DNA from: SABI01 sp963678555
GTDB taxonomy: Bacteria > Spirochaetota > Spirochaetia > Sphaerochaetales > Sphaerochaetaceae
Assembly (NCBI GenBank): GCA_963678555.2
Contig: OY782871.2
Span: forward strand, 248,001-312,000
Direction: 5' to 3'
DNA length: 64,000 bases
Positions 17,506 to 26,007 of this stretch are shown piece by piece (position 1 is the stretch's first letter; the number at the start of each line of letters is the position of its first letter). The notes beneath the pieces were generated by a model. That model searched no databases. It was not told where the DNA came from and worked only from the letters and a program-made list of their open reading frames with translations. The translations under genes were made by a program, and so were the position numbers.

Positions 17506-19275
17506 ATGAAGAGGTTTTTTCTCATCACGTTGGTAATGTTCATGTGTCTGTCGGGGGTTTTCGCTGCAAATGCGCAGAAGATACACCCCGTTGATTCGCC
17601 GTTGTACGATGCTCTGGTACAGATATATATCAGTGAGGGCTATGCGCTTCCCTCGACTACCGGACCCTACAGCACAGACGAGCTTCTGATGATGCTCCAC
17701 CGCCTTGAGAGGGCGTCTCTGAGTGAGTCCGGCAGGGCTTTATATGATTACCTCGCAAGAGAGCTGGATGAAGACGACCCGGTCGTTGATTTTGATGTTG
17801 ATATCAACCTCGAGACCTATATTCACACTGATACCGACAATTTTACTTCTCCGGAGGACTGGATCTACTCATTCGAAGAGAGAAAGCCTCTTGTAAAGTT
17901 CGCACTCGAAACGAGCCCCACCGACCATATCTACGGGTACAGTGAACTGCCCATCCAGGCAACCCGCTATGATGATTCTGACAACACGGACGGCCCTGTG
18001 TCAGGGCTCTATGGAGTTGATGCATTCACGAGCAATGTATTCTTTCTCCATCCAACGAGTGACGGGGATGCCGGTTTCCTGAACCTCGATTTCGGTATGC
18101 CCTACCGCGCCTTCGGAGCCTTCGGAGGGGACGGCTGGAGCGTGCAGGTCGGTCGGGAACGTCTTTCCTGGGGTGCGGGAGTAAGTGGCAATCTGGTTCT
18201 CGGTGATCATGTGAACTACCATAACGTAGGCCGCTTCACCACCTACGGCAAGAACTTCAAGTATACTTTCCTGACCAGTTTCTTCCCACATCCGAGCGAG
18301 TATTATACAACACAGCAGGCTTACGGTGGGTATGTTGACCTTAGTGCAAATCAGAACGGAGTGATGTCGGGCTTGTCGATGTTCCTTGCTCACCGTCTGG
18401 AAGGACGGCTGTTCAACGATAAGGTCAACCTTGCCCTTACCGAGGCGATTATGTACATGTCTGAGGACAACACCCTTGATCTGAGGGTCCTCTCGCCAGC
18501 CACGGTCTTCCATAACTATTACATTCGGGGAAACGCGAACTCTGTCCTCTCTCTTGAGATCGATTATACCCCTATCAGTCATGTGAATATCTACTCGTCG
18601 TTCCTTGTTGATGAATTCTCTCTTCCCGGCGAACCCACCGCAGGGCAGGACGGCGCATTGCCCCAGGCCTTCGGGCTCCTTGTTGGAGCAAAGGGAAACT
18701 ATCCTCTCCTTGATGGAATCCTGTACGGATCTTTTGAATGGGTCAAGACCGATCCCTACCTGTACCTCAGAGACAATGGGGACAGGACCCAGGATCCTGG
18801 TGAGTATGGAATCAATTATGTGATCGCACTCAGGGAGTACATGGTCGGAGGTATCAACTATCAGCAGGAGTTCCTCGGCTACGAGTTCGGAAACGATGCC
18901 ATCGTACTGAATGCTCAGGTGGGCTTCAGAGAGTACGGCAAGTTCAACGCCTCACTCAACCTGTTCTACATGATGCACGGAACCTACGATGCCTGGACGC
19001 TGTGGGATGAAGAGGATGAGACGAACGGGACCAGCCTTGCTTCTACTCCGACAGAGGAACATACCCCGGAGAACAATATGGATGGTGATGTCTCAGACAG
19101 GGACAGTGTCAGTCACACACTCGTCATCGGTGCGAGGGGAGACTATCAGATTGTCGATACCCTCTCGGTCTATGGACAGCTCGACTGGATCAACATCACG
19201 AACCCGGGCAATGTAAGTACGGCCGATGCACTGTCGGATGTACAGTTGACCGTCGGTCTCTCCTACAAGCTTTGA
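17506..19275 (+). CDS. Wzi-like outer-membrane beta-barrel protein, copy 1
   Basis: 589-residue exported protein. The ATG at 17506 is chosen for its GGAG six bases upstream and the clear signal peptide (MKRFFLITLVMFMCLSGVFA, then ANAQ). After a helical N-terminal domain (to about residue 80) the chain alternates in short strands with aromatic ends, as in outer-membrane barrels. Segments such as RLSWGAGVSGNLVLGDHVNY and MFLAHRLEGRL/LALTEAIMY resemble the capsule-assembly Wzi fold (PF14052-type). It is followed 14 bases later by a diverged paralogue. The Wzi assignment is a pattern judgement; the ligand is unknown. A TATGAT -10 lies at 17463. Confidence 0.65.
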   Translation: MKRFFLITLVMFMCLSGVFAANAQKIHPVDSPLYDALVQIYISEGYALPSTTGPYSTDELLMMLHRLERASLSESGRALYDYLARELDEDDPVVDFDVDINLETYIHTDTDNFTSPEDWIYSFEERKPLVKFALETSPTDHIYGYSELPIQATRYDDSDNTDGPVSGLYGVDAFTSNVFFLHPTSDGDAGFLNLDFGMPYRAFGAFGGDGWSVQVGRERLSWGAGVSGNLVLGDHVNYHNVGRFTTYGKNFKYTFLTSFFPHPSEYYTTQQAYGGYVDLSANQNGVMSGLSMFLAHRLEGRLFNDKVNLALTEAIMYMSEDNTLDLRVLSPATVFHNYYIRGNANSVLSLEIDYTPISHVNIYSSFLVDEFSLPGEPTAGQDGALPQAFGLLVGAKGNYPLLDGILYGSFEWVKTDPYLYLRDNGDRTQDPGEYGINYVIALREYMVGGINYQQEFLGYEFGNDAIVLNAQVGFREYGKFNASLNLFYMMHGTYDAWTLWDEEDETNGTSLASTPTEEHTPENNMDGDVSDRDSVSHTLVIGARGDYQIVDTLSVYGQLDWINITNPGNVSTADALSDVQLTVGLSYKL

Positions 19276-19289
19276 CAGGCTGACCTGGT

Positions 19290-20990
19290 ATGAACAGACG
19301 ATCAGTATCGCTTGCAGCTCTCTTTGTATGGGGAGCTGCGATGTTTTTTCTTTCAGCCTCTCCTCAGATCATTCCGCTCTCCAGCGGCATCTATGAGAGG
19401 ATGGAAGCTCTTTACCTTGTCACCGGGAAAGGTACTCCGTCGAACGCTCAGCCCTGGAGTGTCTCTCAGGCTGAACAGATTCTCAACCGGCTCGACCGGA
19501 GCGACCTTTCGGAATCTGAACAGGAGATGTACGATTCGATTCGGGAGGAGATCACGTTACCCCTCCGTTACCAGTTTGATGATGTGGTTCAGGCGAGTTT
19601 CTATTTCCACCTCAACGGTGAGCTGTATGCCCACTCGAACGGAGAAGAGTTTACCACCGAGGAAAACTGGTCCTACTCGTTCACCGATCGCCTTCCGATG
19701 GTCGAGATGGAAGCGGAATTCCTGTTCGATGACACGTTCTACATGTTCACAGACCTCTCCTACGGCAGAAACCGGTACACTGACCGTGACTCCTTCGCCA
19801 GGTTCAATGTGGAAAGTGAGGATAATGGAGAGGGGCTGGTGGAGAATGTTGATGGGGCCGGGCAGTATGTTGTCTCGAGTTCGATATTCAGTCAGTCGGT
19901 ACTGACCAACTGGATGAGTTCTACCTATGATGTCGATTTTCAGACCCCCAAGCGCGCTGTGATAGCCACCGGGGGGGAGCACTGGAACCTCTCGCTTTCG
20001 CGAGACCGGATGAAATGGGGGAACGGACACAGCGGAAACTTCGTGATCGGTGACCATCATGACTACTCCGACTTCCTCAGACTTGTCCTGTTCAGTGACC
20101 GTTTTTCCTATGACTGGACGAATATGTTCTTCGAGACCAACATCTCCTCCGCTGAAGGATCAAGCACCGACGATATGTTCAAGATGCTGATGGCTCACCG
20201 CCTCGAGTTCAGGATCCTTGACGGCCTTACCCTTGCGTTCAGTGAGAACGTGATGTATCAGAACGATGTGTTCGACCTGAGACATTTCAATCCTGCCTAT
20301 ATCTACCACAACCTGAACAGCCGGACAATGTTCAATGCCATTGCCCATGCCGAGCTTGATGTGACACTGATGGAGGGACTGAACCTGTACGGGCAGTTCG
20401 CCCTTGACCAGGCACGTGCACCCAATGAGAGTGCCACGCAGGCCGACGCATCCGCCTATCTGGCGGGCCTCGAGTATGCACGGACGCTTTCGAAGGGAAT
20501 CCTGTCGGCCTCCCTTGAGTACGCGACGACTTCCCCTGCGATGTATCATCGTGAGATGGTGGATTTTATCGTGTTTAGAAAATACCATGGAAACGGCACC
20601 TCGTTCGTCACCCGCATCGATTACCTCGGGTATGAATACGGTGAGGATGTACAGGTCGTGGATTTCAACCTTTCCTTGCTTCTTCCTGCTCAGGGTAACA
20701 TCGCTCTGGACGTCACCTTCTCCCGTCACGGTATCATCGACTGTTTCACCGCCAATTCCGTGGTCAACGAATCGACCGAAACAGCTCCTTCGGGAGATAC
20801 GATCATGGAGGTTCTTATGGCGACGGTCTCGGGTGAGTGGAAACTTGAGAATGTCTATCGGTGGGTGGATTTGTCTCTGAAGGCTGACCTTACCTATGCC
20901 GGCAAGCGTGAATACACGGTTTCCACCGACAGCTACGGAGCTCAGGCCGGTGATTTCCAGGTGGCATTGTCAGCGGAAGTGCGGCTGTAG
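19290..20990 (+). CDS. Wzi-like outer-membrane beta-barrel protein, copy 2
   Basis: 566-residue exported protein, paralogue of the gene just upstream. The signal sequence runs through LAALFVWGAAMFFLSASPQ. The helical N-terminal domain matches copy 1 (SSGIYERMEALYLVTGKG here, DSPLYDALVQIYISEGYA there; DRSDLSESEQEMYD here, ERASLSESGRALYD there). Later matches are RMKWGNGHSGNFVIGDHHDY, LMAHRLEFRIL and FNPAYIYHN. Both end in a short strand with terminal Leu rather than the usual Phe. Tandem duplication followed by divergence is clear; function is inferred as outer-membrane polysaccharide or surface interaction. Confidence 0.65.
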   Translation: MNRRSVSLAALFVWGAAMFFLSASPQIIPLSSGIYERMEALYLVTGKGTPSNAQPWSVSQAEQILNRLDRSDLSESEQEMYDSIREEITLPLRYQFDDVVQASFYFHLNGELYAHSNGEEFTTEENWSYSFTDRLPMVEMEAEFLFDDTFYMFTDLSYGRNRYTDRDSFARFNVESEDNGEGLVENVDGAGQYVVSSSIFSQSVLTNWMSSTYDVDFQTPKRAVIATGGEHWNLSLSRDRMKWGNGHSGNFVIGDHHDYSDFLRLVLFSDRFSYDWTNMFFETNISSAEGSSTDDMFKMLMAHRLEFRILDGLTLAFSENVMYQNDVFDLRHFNPAYIYHNLNSRTMFNAIAHAELDVTLMEGLNLYGQFALDQARAPNESATQADASAYLAGLEYARTLSKGILSASLEYATTSPAMYHREMVDFIVFRKYHGNGTSFVTRIDYLGYEYGEDVQVVDFNLSLLLPAQGNIALDVTFSRHGIIDCFTANSVVNESTETAPSGDTIMEVLMATVSGEWKLENVYRWVDLSLKADLTYAGKREYTVSTDSYGAQAGDFQVALSAEVRL

Positions 20991-21020
20991 GGTTGCCGGG
21001 TAGTAGATTCATGAATGAAT

Positions 21021-21043
21021 GGAAAGGGGAAACGCCCCCTTCC
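21021..21043. terminator. GC-rich hairpin at a convergent gene junction
   Basis: GGAA-A-GGGG (21021-21029) can pair with CCCC-TTCC (to 21043), with one bulged A. It lies between the Wzi-like gene (+) and purD (-), touching the purD stop codon. No T-tract is present, so termination is tentative. Confidence 0.3.
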
Positions 21044-22314
21044 TAGTGTTCAAAGAACTTGTTCCCGATGTCTGAGCGATACCACGCTCCATCGAACTTC
21101 ACTTCCTCGATGTACTCATATGCGTGCTTATTTGCTTCGATGATGTTTCGTCCGAGTCCAACGAGGGTGATGTTTCGCCCTCCGCTGGTAAGCATTTTCC
21201 CGTTCTTTTCCTGAACAGCACCATAGAATACGAACGGTTTCCCCTGGAACATGTTGTTTCTGATTGACAGAGGCAGCGGCGCGACCTCCTTCTCGATTTC
21301 AGGGTTCTCAGGGTATCCTCTGGATGCGACTACCACTGCCACTGCAGACTGGGTTGTCACCGAGAGCGTGAGCTCTGAGAGTCTGTCCTGATCCATAGCC
21401 TGAAGGATTTCTATGATATCGCTTTTGATCAGAGGAACGATCGCCTGGGTTGCGGGGTCGTTAAATCGTACGTGATAGTCAACAAGGACAGGCCCGTTAT
21501 TCGTGATAATCACACTGAAGGTGAGCACTCCCTTGTAGGCGATCTGCTCCACCCGCATGCCGTAGAGAGTCGGTTCGATGATCTGCTCGATGATCGCCTG
21601 TTTCTCCACCTTGTCCAGCGGCACGGGACAGATCGAACCCATACCACCTGTAGGAGCTCCGCTGTCGCCTTCCTCGCTGTGGGTGTAGTCACTGCAGAGA
21701 GGGAACATCAGATATCCATTGTTGTCGGTAAACACTGTGATAGTGATCGGGAGTCCTTTGAGGGCCTCCTCGAGCATGATTGCGTCCTTCGGGAGGATCG
21801 TCCGTGCAAAGCTCATCAGTTTGTCATGGTTGCTGGAGTTGATCATGATCCTGCTCGGGGCGAGAGCATTCTTCTTGAGGACGAACTGCTCTCCTTCATG
21901 ACGCTTGAGGAACTGTGACAGGCTCTGCTCATCTTCGAACATTCTGTTTCCCGGTACCGGGATATTATGCCGGCCCGTGAAGCTCCGTGCGAACTGCCTG
22001 TCTCCTTCGAGAGCCAGGGCATGCATCGGTGCGCCGAAGGTGTTGATTCCTCTCTCATTCAGGAAGTCGATGACTCCTGTGAACAGGGGAGCCTCTGTGC
22101 CTACAAATACGAAATTTATCGAATGCTGAAGGCAGGCCGCATACACATCCTCTGGTGATGAAGGATCGAGATCTGCAAGGTTCACCGCTATCGCAGCGGT
22201 GCCGACGTTACCGCCGGCCACAAACAGGCCTTCGATGAGTCTGCTTTGAGAAAACAACCAAGTTATTGCGTGATCTTTTGCTCCGCTTCCTAATACGAGA
22301 ACTCTCATCGACAT
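21043..22314 (-). CDS. purD: Divergent phosphoribosylamine-glycine ligase (PurD-like)
   Basis: 423-residue ATP-grasp protein with the PurD layout: N-terminal MRVLVLGSGAKDHAI, central ATP-grasp with PTGGMGSICP, and a C-terminal domain with PVLVDYHVRFNDPATQ. Several normally invariant residues differ: GGREHA is GAKDHA, the metal-ligand segment normally LEFN.RFGDPETQ reads VDYHVRFNDPATQ (Glu to Asp, Asn to His), and the usual KR.GDGD.GPNTGGMG loop reads THSEEGDSGAPTGGMG. It may be a slow or re-purposed enzyme. No other pur genes are present. Ribosome-binding site AAAGGAG; a second ATG two codons later is possible. Confidence 0.75.
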   Translation of the reverse strand: MSMRVLVLGSGAKDHAITWLFSQSRLIEGLFVAGGNVGTAAIAVNLADLDPSSPEDVYAACLQHSINFVFVGTEAPLFTGVIDFLNERGINTFGAPMHALALEGDRQFARSFTGRHNIPVPGNRMFEDEQSLSQFLKRHEGEQFVLKKNALAPSRIMINSSNHDKLMSFARTILPKDAIMLEEALKGLPITITVFTDNNGYLMFPLCSDYTHSEEGDSGAPTGGMGSICPVPLDKVEKQAIIEQIIEPTLYGMRVEQIAYKGVLTFSVIITNNGPVLVDYHVRFNDPATQAIVPLIKSDIIEILQAMDQDRLSELTLSVTTQSAVAVVVASRGYPENPEIEKEVAPLPLSIRNNMFQGKPFVFYGAVQEKNGKMLTSGGRNITLVGLGRNIIEANKHAYEYIEEVKFDGAWYRSDIGNKFFEH

Positions 22315-22374
22315 GAAACTCCTTTAACTCTGAACCTCAAGCTATCATGTAACAATCAATAGAGTCAACTGAAC

Positions 22375-22400
22375 GGGAAAGAGGGCGCACATCGCGCTCT
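22375..22400 (-). terminator. Possible terminator after dusB
   Basis: On the minus strand AGAGCGC (22400-22394) can pair with GCGC-CC-TCT (to about 22380) with a two-base bulge, followed by TTTCCC. It sits 28 bases past the dusB stop. The stem is imperfect and the T-run short. Confidence 0.4.
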
Positions 22401-22427
22401 GACGCCTTGGCGATAGGTTTCAGCAGA

Positions 22428-23441
22428 TCAGAGATCACCTTCTATGAGGCGGGTGCATACCTGTTCATACTCAGCATAGGTTGTTGCCTGAACCAGTTCC
22501 TGTTTTGCGCGAGATCCGTGAGGAATCCCCTTGAGATAACTTGTGGCATGCTTGCGCATCTCGCGGCAGGCAAGGTTCTGTGATGTGTCCCTGCCCATCC
22601 TGTGCAGCTGTCTCAGCATGACATCCATGCGTTCGGCAAGATCGTGCTCTCCCGCCTTGCCTCCGGTGAGCAGGCGCCTGGTGTCTTCAAAGATGAAGGG
22701 GTTTCCGATTGCTCCGCGGGCGAACATCACTCCGTCGACTGAGGTCGTCTTGAGCATCTCCTTCGCGGCAAGAGGGGTGAACAGATCACCTGAACCGAAG
22801 ACCGCAACGCGGGGGTTCCTGTTATGCACGAAGTGACTGAGTTCCGTCAGAGCGCTCCAGTGAGCCGTTCCGGAATATCCCTCCTGACGGGTCCGAGCGT
22901 GCATGGTGATCATATCGACACCGGCACTGAGAGCTGCGTCCGCAACTTCCTTGAACGTGATCGAGTTTCTGTCCCATCCGGTTCGGATCTTGACCGAAAC
23001 CGGCAGATCCGTATATTCCTTGAGTGCTTTGACCATCTCGTGGACCTTCTTCGGTTCCTTCATCAGCGCAGAGCCGCTTCCCGTCTTCACCACTTTCGGT
23101 ACCGGACAGCCGCAGTTGATATCGATGATGGAGGGGGAATGCTGCAGGAGACGGGGAAGTGCCCTGATCGCCACAGAGGCTTCATTCATAAAGATCTGAA
23201 CACCAAGGAGATCTTCTCCCTCACCGCGTGCCATGAGCGTTTCGGTATTCTCACTTCCGCGTGCCAGTCCCTCGGCACTCACCATCTCCGTGTAGGTGAA
23301 CGAAGCTCCCCTTTCAATGCAGACGGAACGGAACGCTCTGTCAGTATAGCCAGCGAGGGGCGCAAGAAACAGGTTCCCCTCTATCGTAAGGGAACCTATC
23401 GTCACGGGATGGTAGAGTGATCGTGTCTGTTCTGCACCCAT
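22428..23441 (-). CDS. dusB: tRNA-dihydrouridine synthase (DusB-like)
   Basis: FMN enzyme that reduces uridine in the tRNA D-loop, 337 residues. Motifs: LFLAPLAGYTDRAFRSVC at the N-terminus, DINCGCPVPKVVKTGSGSALM with the catalytic Cys, VSVKIRTGWD, ITMHARTRQEGYSGTAHW (FMN and tRNA contacts), and GVMFARGAIGNPFIF. The C-terminal helical RNA-binding domain has MRKHATSYLKGIPHGSRAKQ. No clear ribosome-binding site precedes the ATG; the tatD stop lies 11 bases upstream, so it probably depends on coupling to tatD. Confidence 0.93.
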   Translation of the reverse strand: MGAEQTRSLYHPVTIGSLTIEGNLFLAPLAGYTDRAFRSVCIERGASFTYTEMVSAEGLARGSENTETLMARGEGEDLLGVQIFMNEASVAIRALPRLLQHSPSIIDINCGCPVPKVVKTGSGSALMKEPKKVHEMVKALKEYTDLPVSVKIRTGWDRNSITFKEVADAALSAGVDMITMHARTRQEGYSGTAHWSALTELSHFVHNRNPRVAVFGSGDLFTPLAAKEMLKTTSVDGVMFARGAIGNPFIFEDTRRLLTGGKAGEHDLAERMDVMLRQLHRMGRDTSQNLACREMRKHATSYLKGIPHGSRAKQELVQATTYAEYEQVCTRLIEGDL

Positions 23442-23452
23442 GAGAAAATGTT

Positions 23453-24232
23453 CTAGATATCTTCGCTCAGGTGGAAGGCATTGAGGCTGTTCTGATAGAG
23501 CTGGACAGCCACCTCTTCAACATCAAGGTCCTTGATCCGTGCAACTGCCTTTGCAGTCTCTTCAAGATAGGCCGGTTTGTTCCGTTTCCCCTTGTAGAGG
23601 GAGGGAACCATGAAAGGAGCTTCCGACTCAATCAGGATCCGGTCAAGGGGGAGGTTGGCAATGGTGTCATGGAGGTGACGGACGTTCTTGTAGGTGACAT
23701 TCCCTGCGAACGAGAAGTAGACGGGCAGGTCGAGAGCCTGCTTCGCATACTGCCAGTCTTCACTGTAGCAGTGGAAGATGCCCCCCTCTTCGGGCAGGCG
23801 GGTCCTGAGGATATCGAGGATATCCTTCCCTGCCTCTCTGTTGTGGATGATCACGGGCAGGTGAAGACTCCTGGCAATATCAAGCTGCTTGATGAACAGT
23901 TCGACCTGTTCGTTCCGGTAGCCGTACTTGCTTGAATAGTCCAGACCTGTCTCGCCGAGAGCAACGACCCGGTCATACCCGGTGAACTCCTGAAGTCTGC
24001 GTTCCCAGTTGATCCCAGGGTTTTTCGCTTCTGAAGGGCTCACTCCCACGGCATGGTACACTCCTGATGCTGTCCTGAGATTTTCATAGACTATCTCAAA
24101 ATCAACAAGAGAGTTACAGATGCTGATCAGGTGTGCAACACCCTTCTGCTTCGCTCTCTGAATAATGAGTAACTGTTCCATCTGGTCTTCATGTATCAAC
24201 CCTATGTGGGCGTGAGTATCAAATAATTTCAT
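23453..24232 (-). CDS. tatD: TatD-family metal-dependent deoxyribonuclease
   Basis: TIM-barrel hydrolase, 259 residues. Metal-binding motifs: FDTHAHIGL (residues 4-12), VALGETGLDY, LPVIIHNREAG, GIFHCYSED, and LIESEAPFMVPSLYKGKRNKP. TatD enzymes have 3'-5' exonuclease activity on DNA and RNA and a role in DNA repair. It begins an operon with dusB; AGGA precedes the ATG. The intergenic region to the divergent ricT gene is 173 bases. Confidence 0.92.
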   Translation of the reverse strand: MKLFDTHAHIGLIHEDQMEQLLIIQRAKQKGVAHLISICNSLVDFEIVYENLRTASGVYHAVGVSPSEAKNPGINWERRLQEFTGYDRVVALGETGLDYSSKYGYRNEQVELFIKQLDIARSLHLPVIIHNREAGKDILDILRTRLPEEGGIFHCYSEDWQYAKQALDLPVYFSFAGNVTYKNVRHLHDTIANLPLDRILIESEAPFMVPSLYKGKRNKPAYLEETAKAVARIKDLDVEEVAVQLYQNSLNAFHLSEDI

Positions 24233-24325
24233 GATTTTTCCTAGTTCGATTACATCTACACTTGTTCGAGATGTTTATAACAAGATATCATGAACCCAAC
24301 GTACGGTCAAGGCTGGCCATCGGGT

Positions 24326-24354
24326 TTGACAAATATGGGCGCACATGATAAATT
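24326..24354 (+). promoter_or_regulatory. Probable promoter of ricT
   Basis: TTGACA (24326-24331), 17-base spacer, TAAATT (24349-24354). The -35 is perfect; the -10 matches 4 of 6. It lies 51 bases before the ricT ATG, on the divergent side from tatD. Confidence 0.5.
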
Positions 24355-24405
24355 ATGACATAACATAGACTTGTAATGCTTCCCTTAAAAGGAAATAGGA
24401 AATAG

Positions 24406-25560
24406 ATGAATAAGAATAAGCCTCATACGAATGAAAGGCATGAACATAGAAAGAGAAACAATACCCGCGAACATGGAGAGTATGGATTCGTCTATCTGGT
24501 GAAATCACCGGTAAGTAACGACATTACCGTATGTGCCTCTGAGTTCAAGCTGAGGAAACAGGATAAGGTGATCTATCCCTCACGGTTTGGTCTCGATTTC
24601 GGGGTGGTCATCGGTTCAACCTCGATGCTCGGTCAGTATGAACCCGGCTCAACGGAGTGCCATGGTGCGCAGCTGCACGGCGATGAACCCGCAGGGATCT
24701 TTCCCCCTGATGAGGATCTGCTGGCTTCCAGTGATGCTCTCGGAATAGAGGCGGTCGGTTCCACAGGTCCCTCGGATGTATCTGAGGTGGTCTCAGAGAA
24801 AGAGGATGTGACGGAACCGTCACTTTCTCAGGAACCGAATGCAGACACGAAAGACCCTGAACTGGTGAAGGTAACCGGTGATATAGACTGGATTGAGAGA
24901 ATGGCCGACGAGGAGGACCTGGAACGGTTCAGCCTCCTCGAAGCACAGGAGACCGAAGCTCTGATTCTGTGCAGGGAGAAGATTGTGCAGCACAAGCTCG
25001 ACATGAAACTCGTCAGTGCGCACTACCTCTTCGGGGAACCGAAGATCGTCTTTTTCTTCACCAGCGCGAACCGCGTCGACTTCCGCGATCTCGTGCGGGA
25101 CCTCGTGTCCGTGTTCAAGATCAGGATAGAACTGCGGCAGATCGGCGTACGGGATGAGTCGAGAGTGCTTGGCGGCCTTGCCGTCTGTGGGCGTGATTAC
25201 TGTTGCCACTGCCTGTCGGACAAACTCAATCCGGTCTCGATCAAGATGGCGAAGGAACAGAATCTCAGCCTTAACTCAACGAAGATAAGCGGGCCCTGCG
25301 GCAGACTCCTGTGCTGCCTCTCGTACGAATACAATTTCTATGTGGAGGAGAAGAAATCCTTTCCGCCTGAGGGCGGCCGGCTGAGAGTGCTCGGAGAGAC
25401 AATGCGGATCAGTGAGGTAAATATCCTCAGCAGGAAGATCACTCTCACGAGCCCGGATGGGAGAAGACTCAGTATCCCGGCAGAAGAAATCAGGTTTGAT
25501 AACACCGCGAAGCGGTGGGAAGTGAATCAGGCGTATGTCGAAGAAATTCTCTCAACTTGA
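24406..25560 (+). CDS. ricT: PSP1-domain protein, RicT (YaaT)-like Fe-S subunit
   Basis: 384 residues. A short basic N-terminus leads to a beta region (EYGFVYLVKSPVSNDITVCAS in part). An acidic low-complexity insertion spans about 85-165. The PSP1 C-terminal domain follows, with ALILCREK, FFFTSANRVDFRDLV, LRQIGVRDESRVLGG and the Cys motifs VCGRDYCCHC and GPCGRLLCCLSYE. In Bacillus, RicT with RicA and RicF forms an Fe-S complex that guides RNase Y in mRNA maturation. Rny is in this window, but no RicA/RicF is. The acidic insertion is unusual compared with the ~280-residue Bacillus protein. Confidence 0.85.
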   Translation: MNKNKPHTNERHEHRKRNNTREHGEYGFVYLVKSPVSNDITVCASEFKLRKQDKVIYPSRFGLDFGVVIGSTSMLGQYEPGSTECHGAQLHGDEPAGIFPPDEDLLASSDALGIEAVGSTGPSDVSEVVSEKEDVTEPSLSQEPNADTKDPELVKVTGDIDWIERMADEEDLERFSLLEAQETEALILCREKIVQHKLDMKLVSAHYLFGEPKIVFFFTSANRVDFRDLVRDLVSVFKIRIELRQIGVRDESRVLGGLAVCGRDYCCHCLSDKLNPVSIKMAKEQNLSLNSTKISGPCGRLLCCLSYEYNFYVEEKKSFPPEGGRLRVLGETMRISEVNILSRKITLTSPDGRRLSIPAEEIRFDNTAKRWEVNQAYVEEILST

Positions 25561-25582
25561 TGAAAAGAAGTAAACTATTGTA

Positions 25583-25611
25583 TTGACCGATTTTAGGGAA
25601 CGTGATATGTT
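25583..25611 (+). promoter_or_regulatory. Promoter of rpsT
   Basis: TTGACC (25583-25588), 17-base spacer, TATGTT (25606-25611). It gives a leader of about 70 bases that begins almost at once with a strong hairpin (25624). Confidence 0.7.
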
Positions 25612-25623
25612 GAGTATCCGTTG

Positions 25624-25641
25624 GCCCTCTTTGAGGGCTTT
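25624..25641 (+). promoter_or_regulatory. Hairpin in the rpsT leader
   Basis: GCCCTC (25624-25629), TTT loop, GAGGGC (25633-25638), then TTT. It lies within about 6 bases of the predicted transcription start of rpsT. It could be a 5' stabiliser, an attenuator, or the terminator of ricT read-through. The T-run is short. Confidence 0.5.
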
Positions 25642-25687
25642 CGCCTATATCTATATATGATAAACAAGAAACCGTTGGAGGTATAAC

Positions 25688-25957
25688 GTGATCAATAGCA
25701 GCTCAGCAGCTAAAAGAGCCAGACAGAACGAGAAGAGACGATTGAGAAACAGAGAAACCAAGAGCGCTGTGCGAACAGCTATCAAGAATTTCAGAACAGC
25801 GGCAGCGAACAGTGAGACTTCAGATGTCAAAGCGAAGTTCGACTACGCTATCAAACTTCTCGATACAGCAGGTTCGAAGGGCATTTACCATTCAAACACC
25901 GTTGCCAGGAAGAAGTCCCGCCTTACTGCTCAGTTCAATTCCGTGGAACAGGCATAA
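25688..25957 (+). CDS. rpsT: 30S ribosomal protein S20
   Basis: Small-subunit protein S20, 89 residues of helical, Lys/Arg-rich sequence (SSSAAKRARQNEKRRLRNRETKS in part). The C-terminus has the conserved GIYHSNTVARKKSRLT motif. It starts with GTG; a GGAGG ribosome-binding site lies six bases upstream. In enteric bacteria S20 starts with a weak codon and represses its own translation, and the GTG here is compatible with that. Confidence 0.95.
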   Translation: MINSSSAAKRARQNEKRRLRNRETKSAVRTAIKNFRTAAANSETSDVKAKFDYAIKLLDTAGSKGIYHSNTVARKKSRLTAQFNSVEQA

Positions 25958-26007
25958 CTATTTGCCGTGTTCATCTCATAACCACAATTGATTAGGAGTA
26001 CGTTGCC

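Noticed and set aside
18001..18582. 193-codon frame antisense to the first Wzi-like gene
   Set aside because: Shadow frame; the plus strand has the signal peptide and paralogue match.
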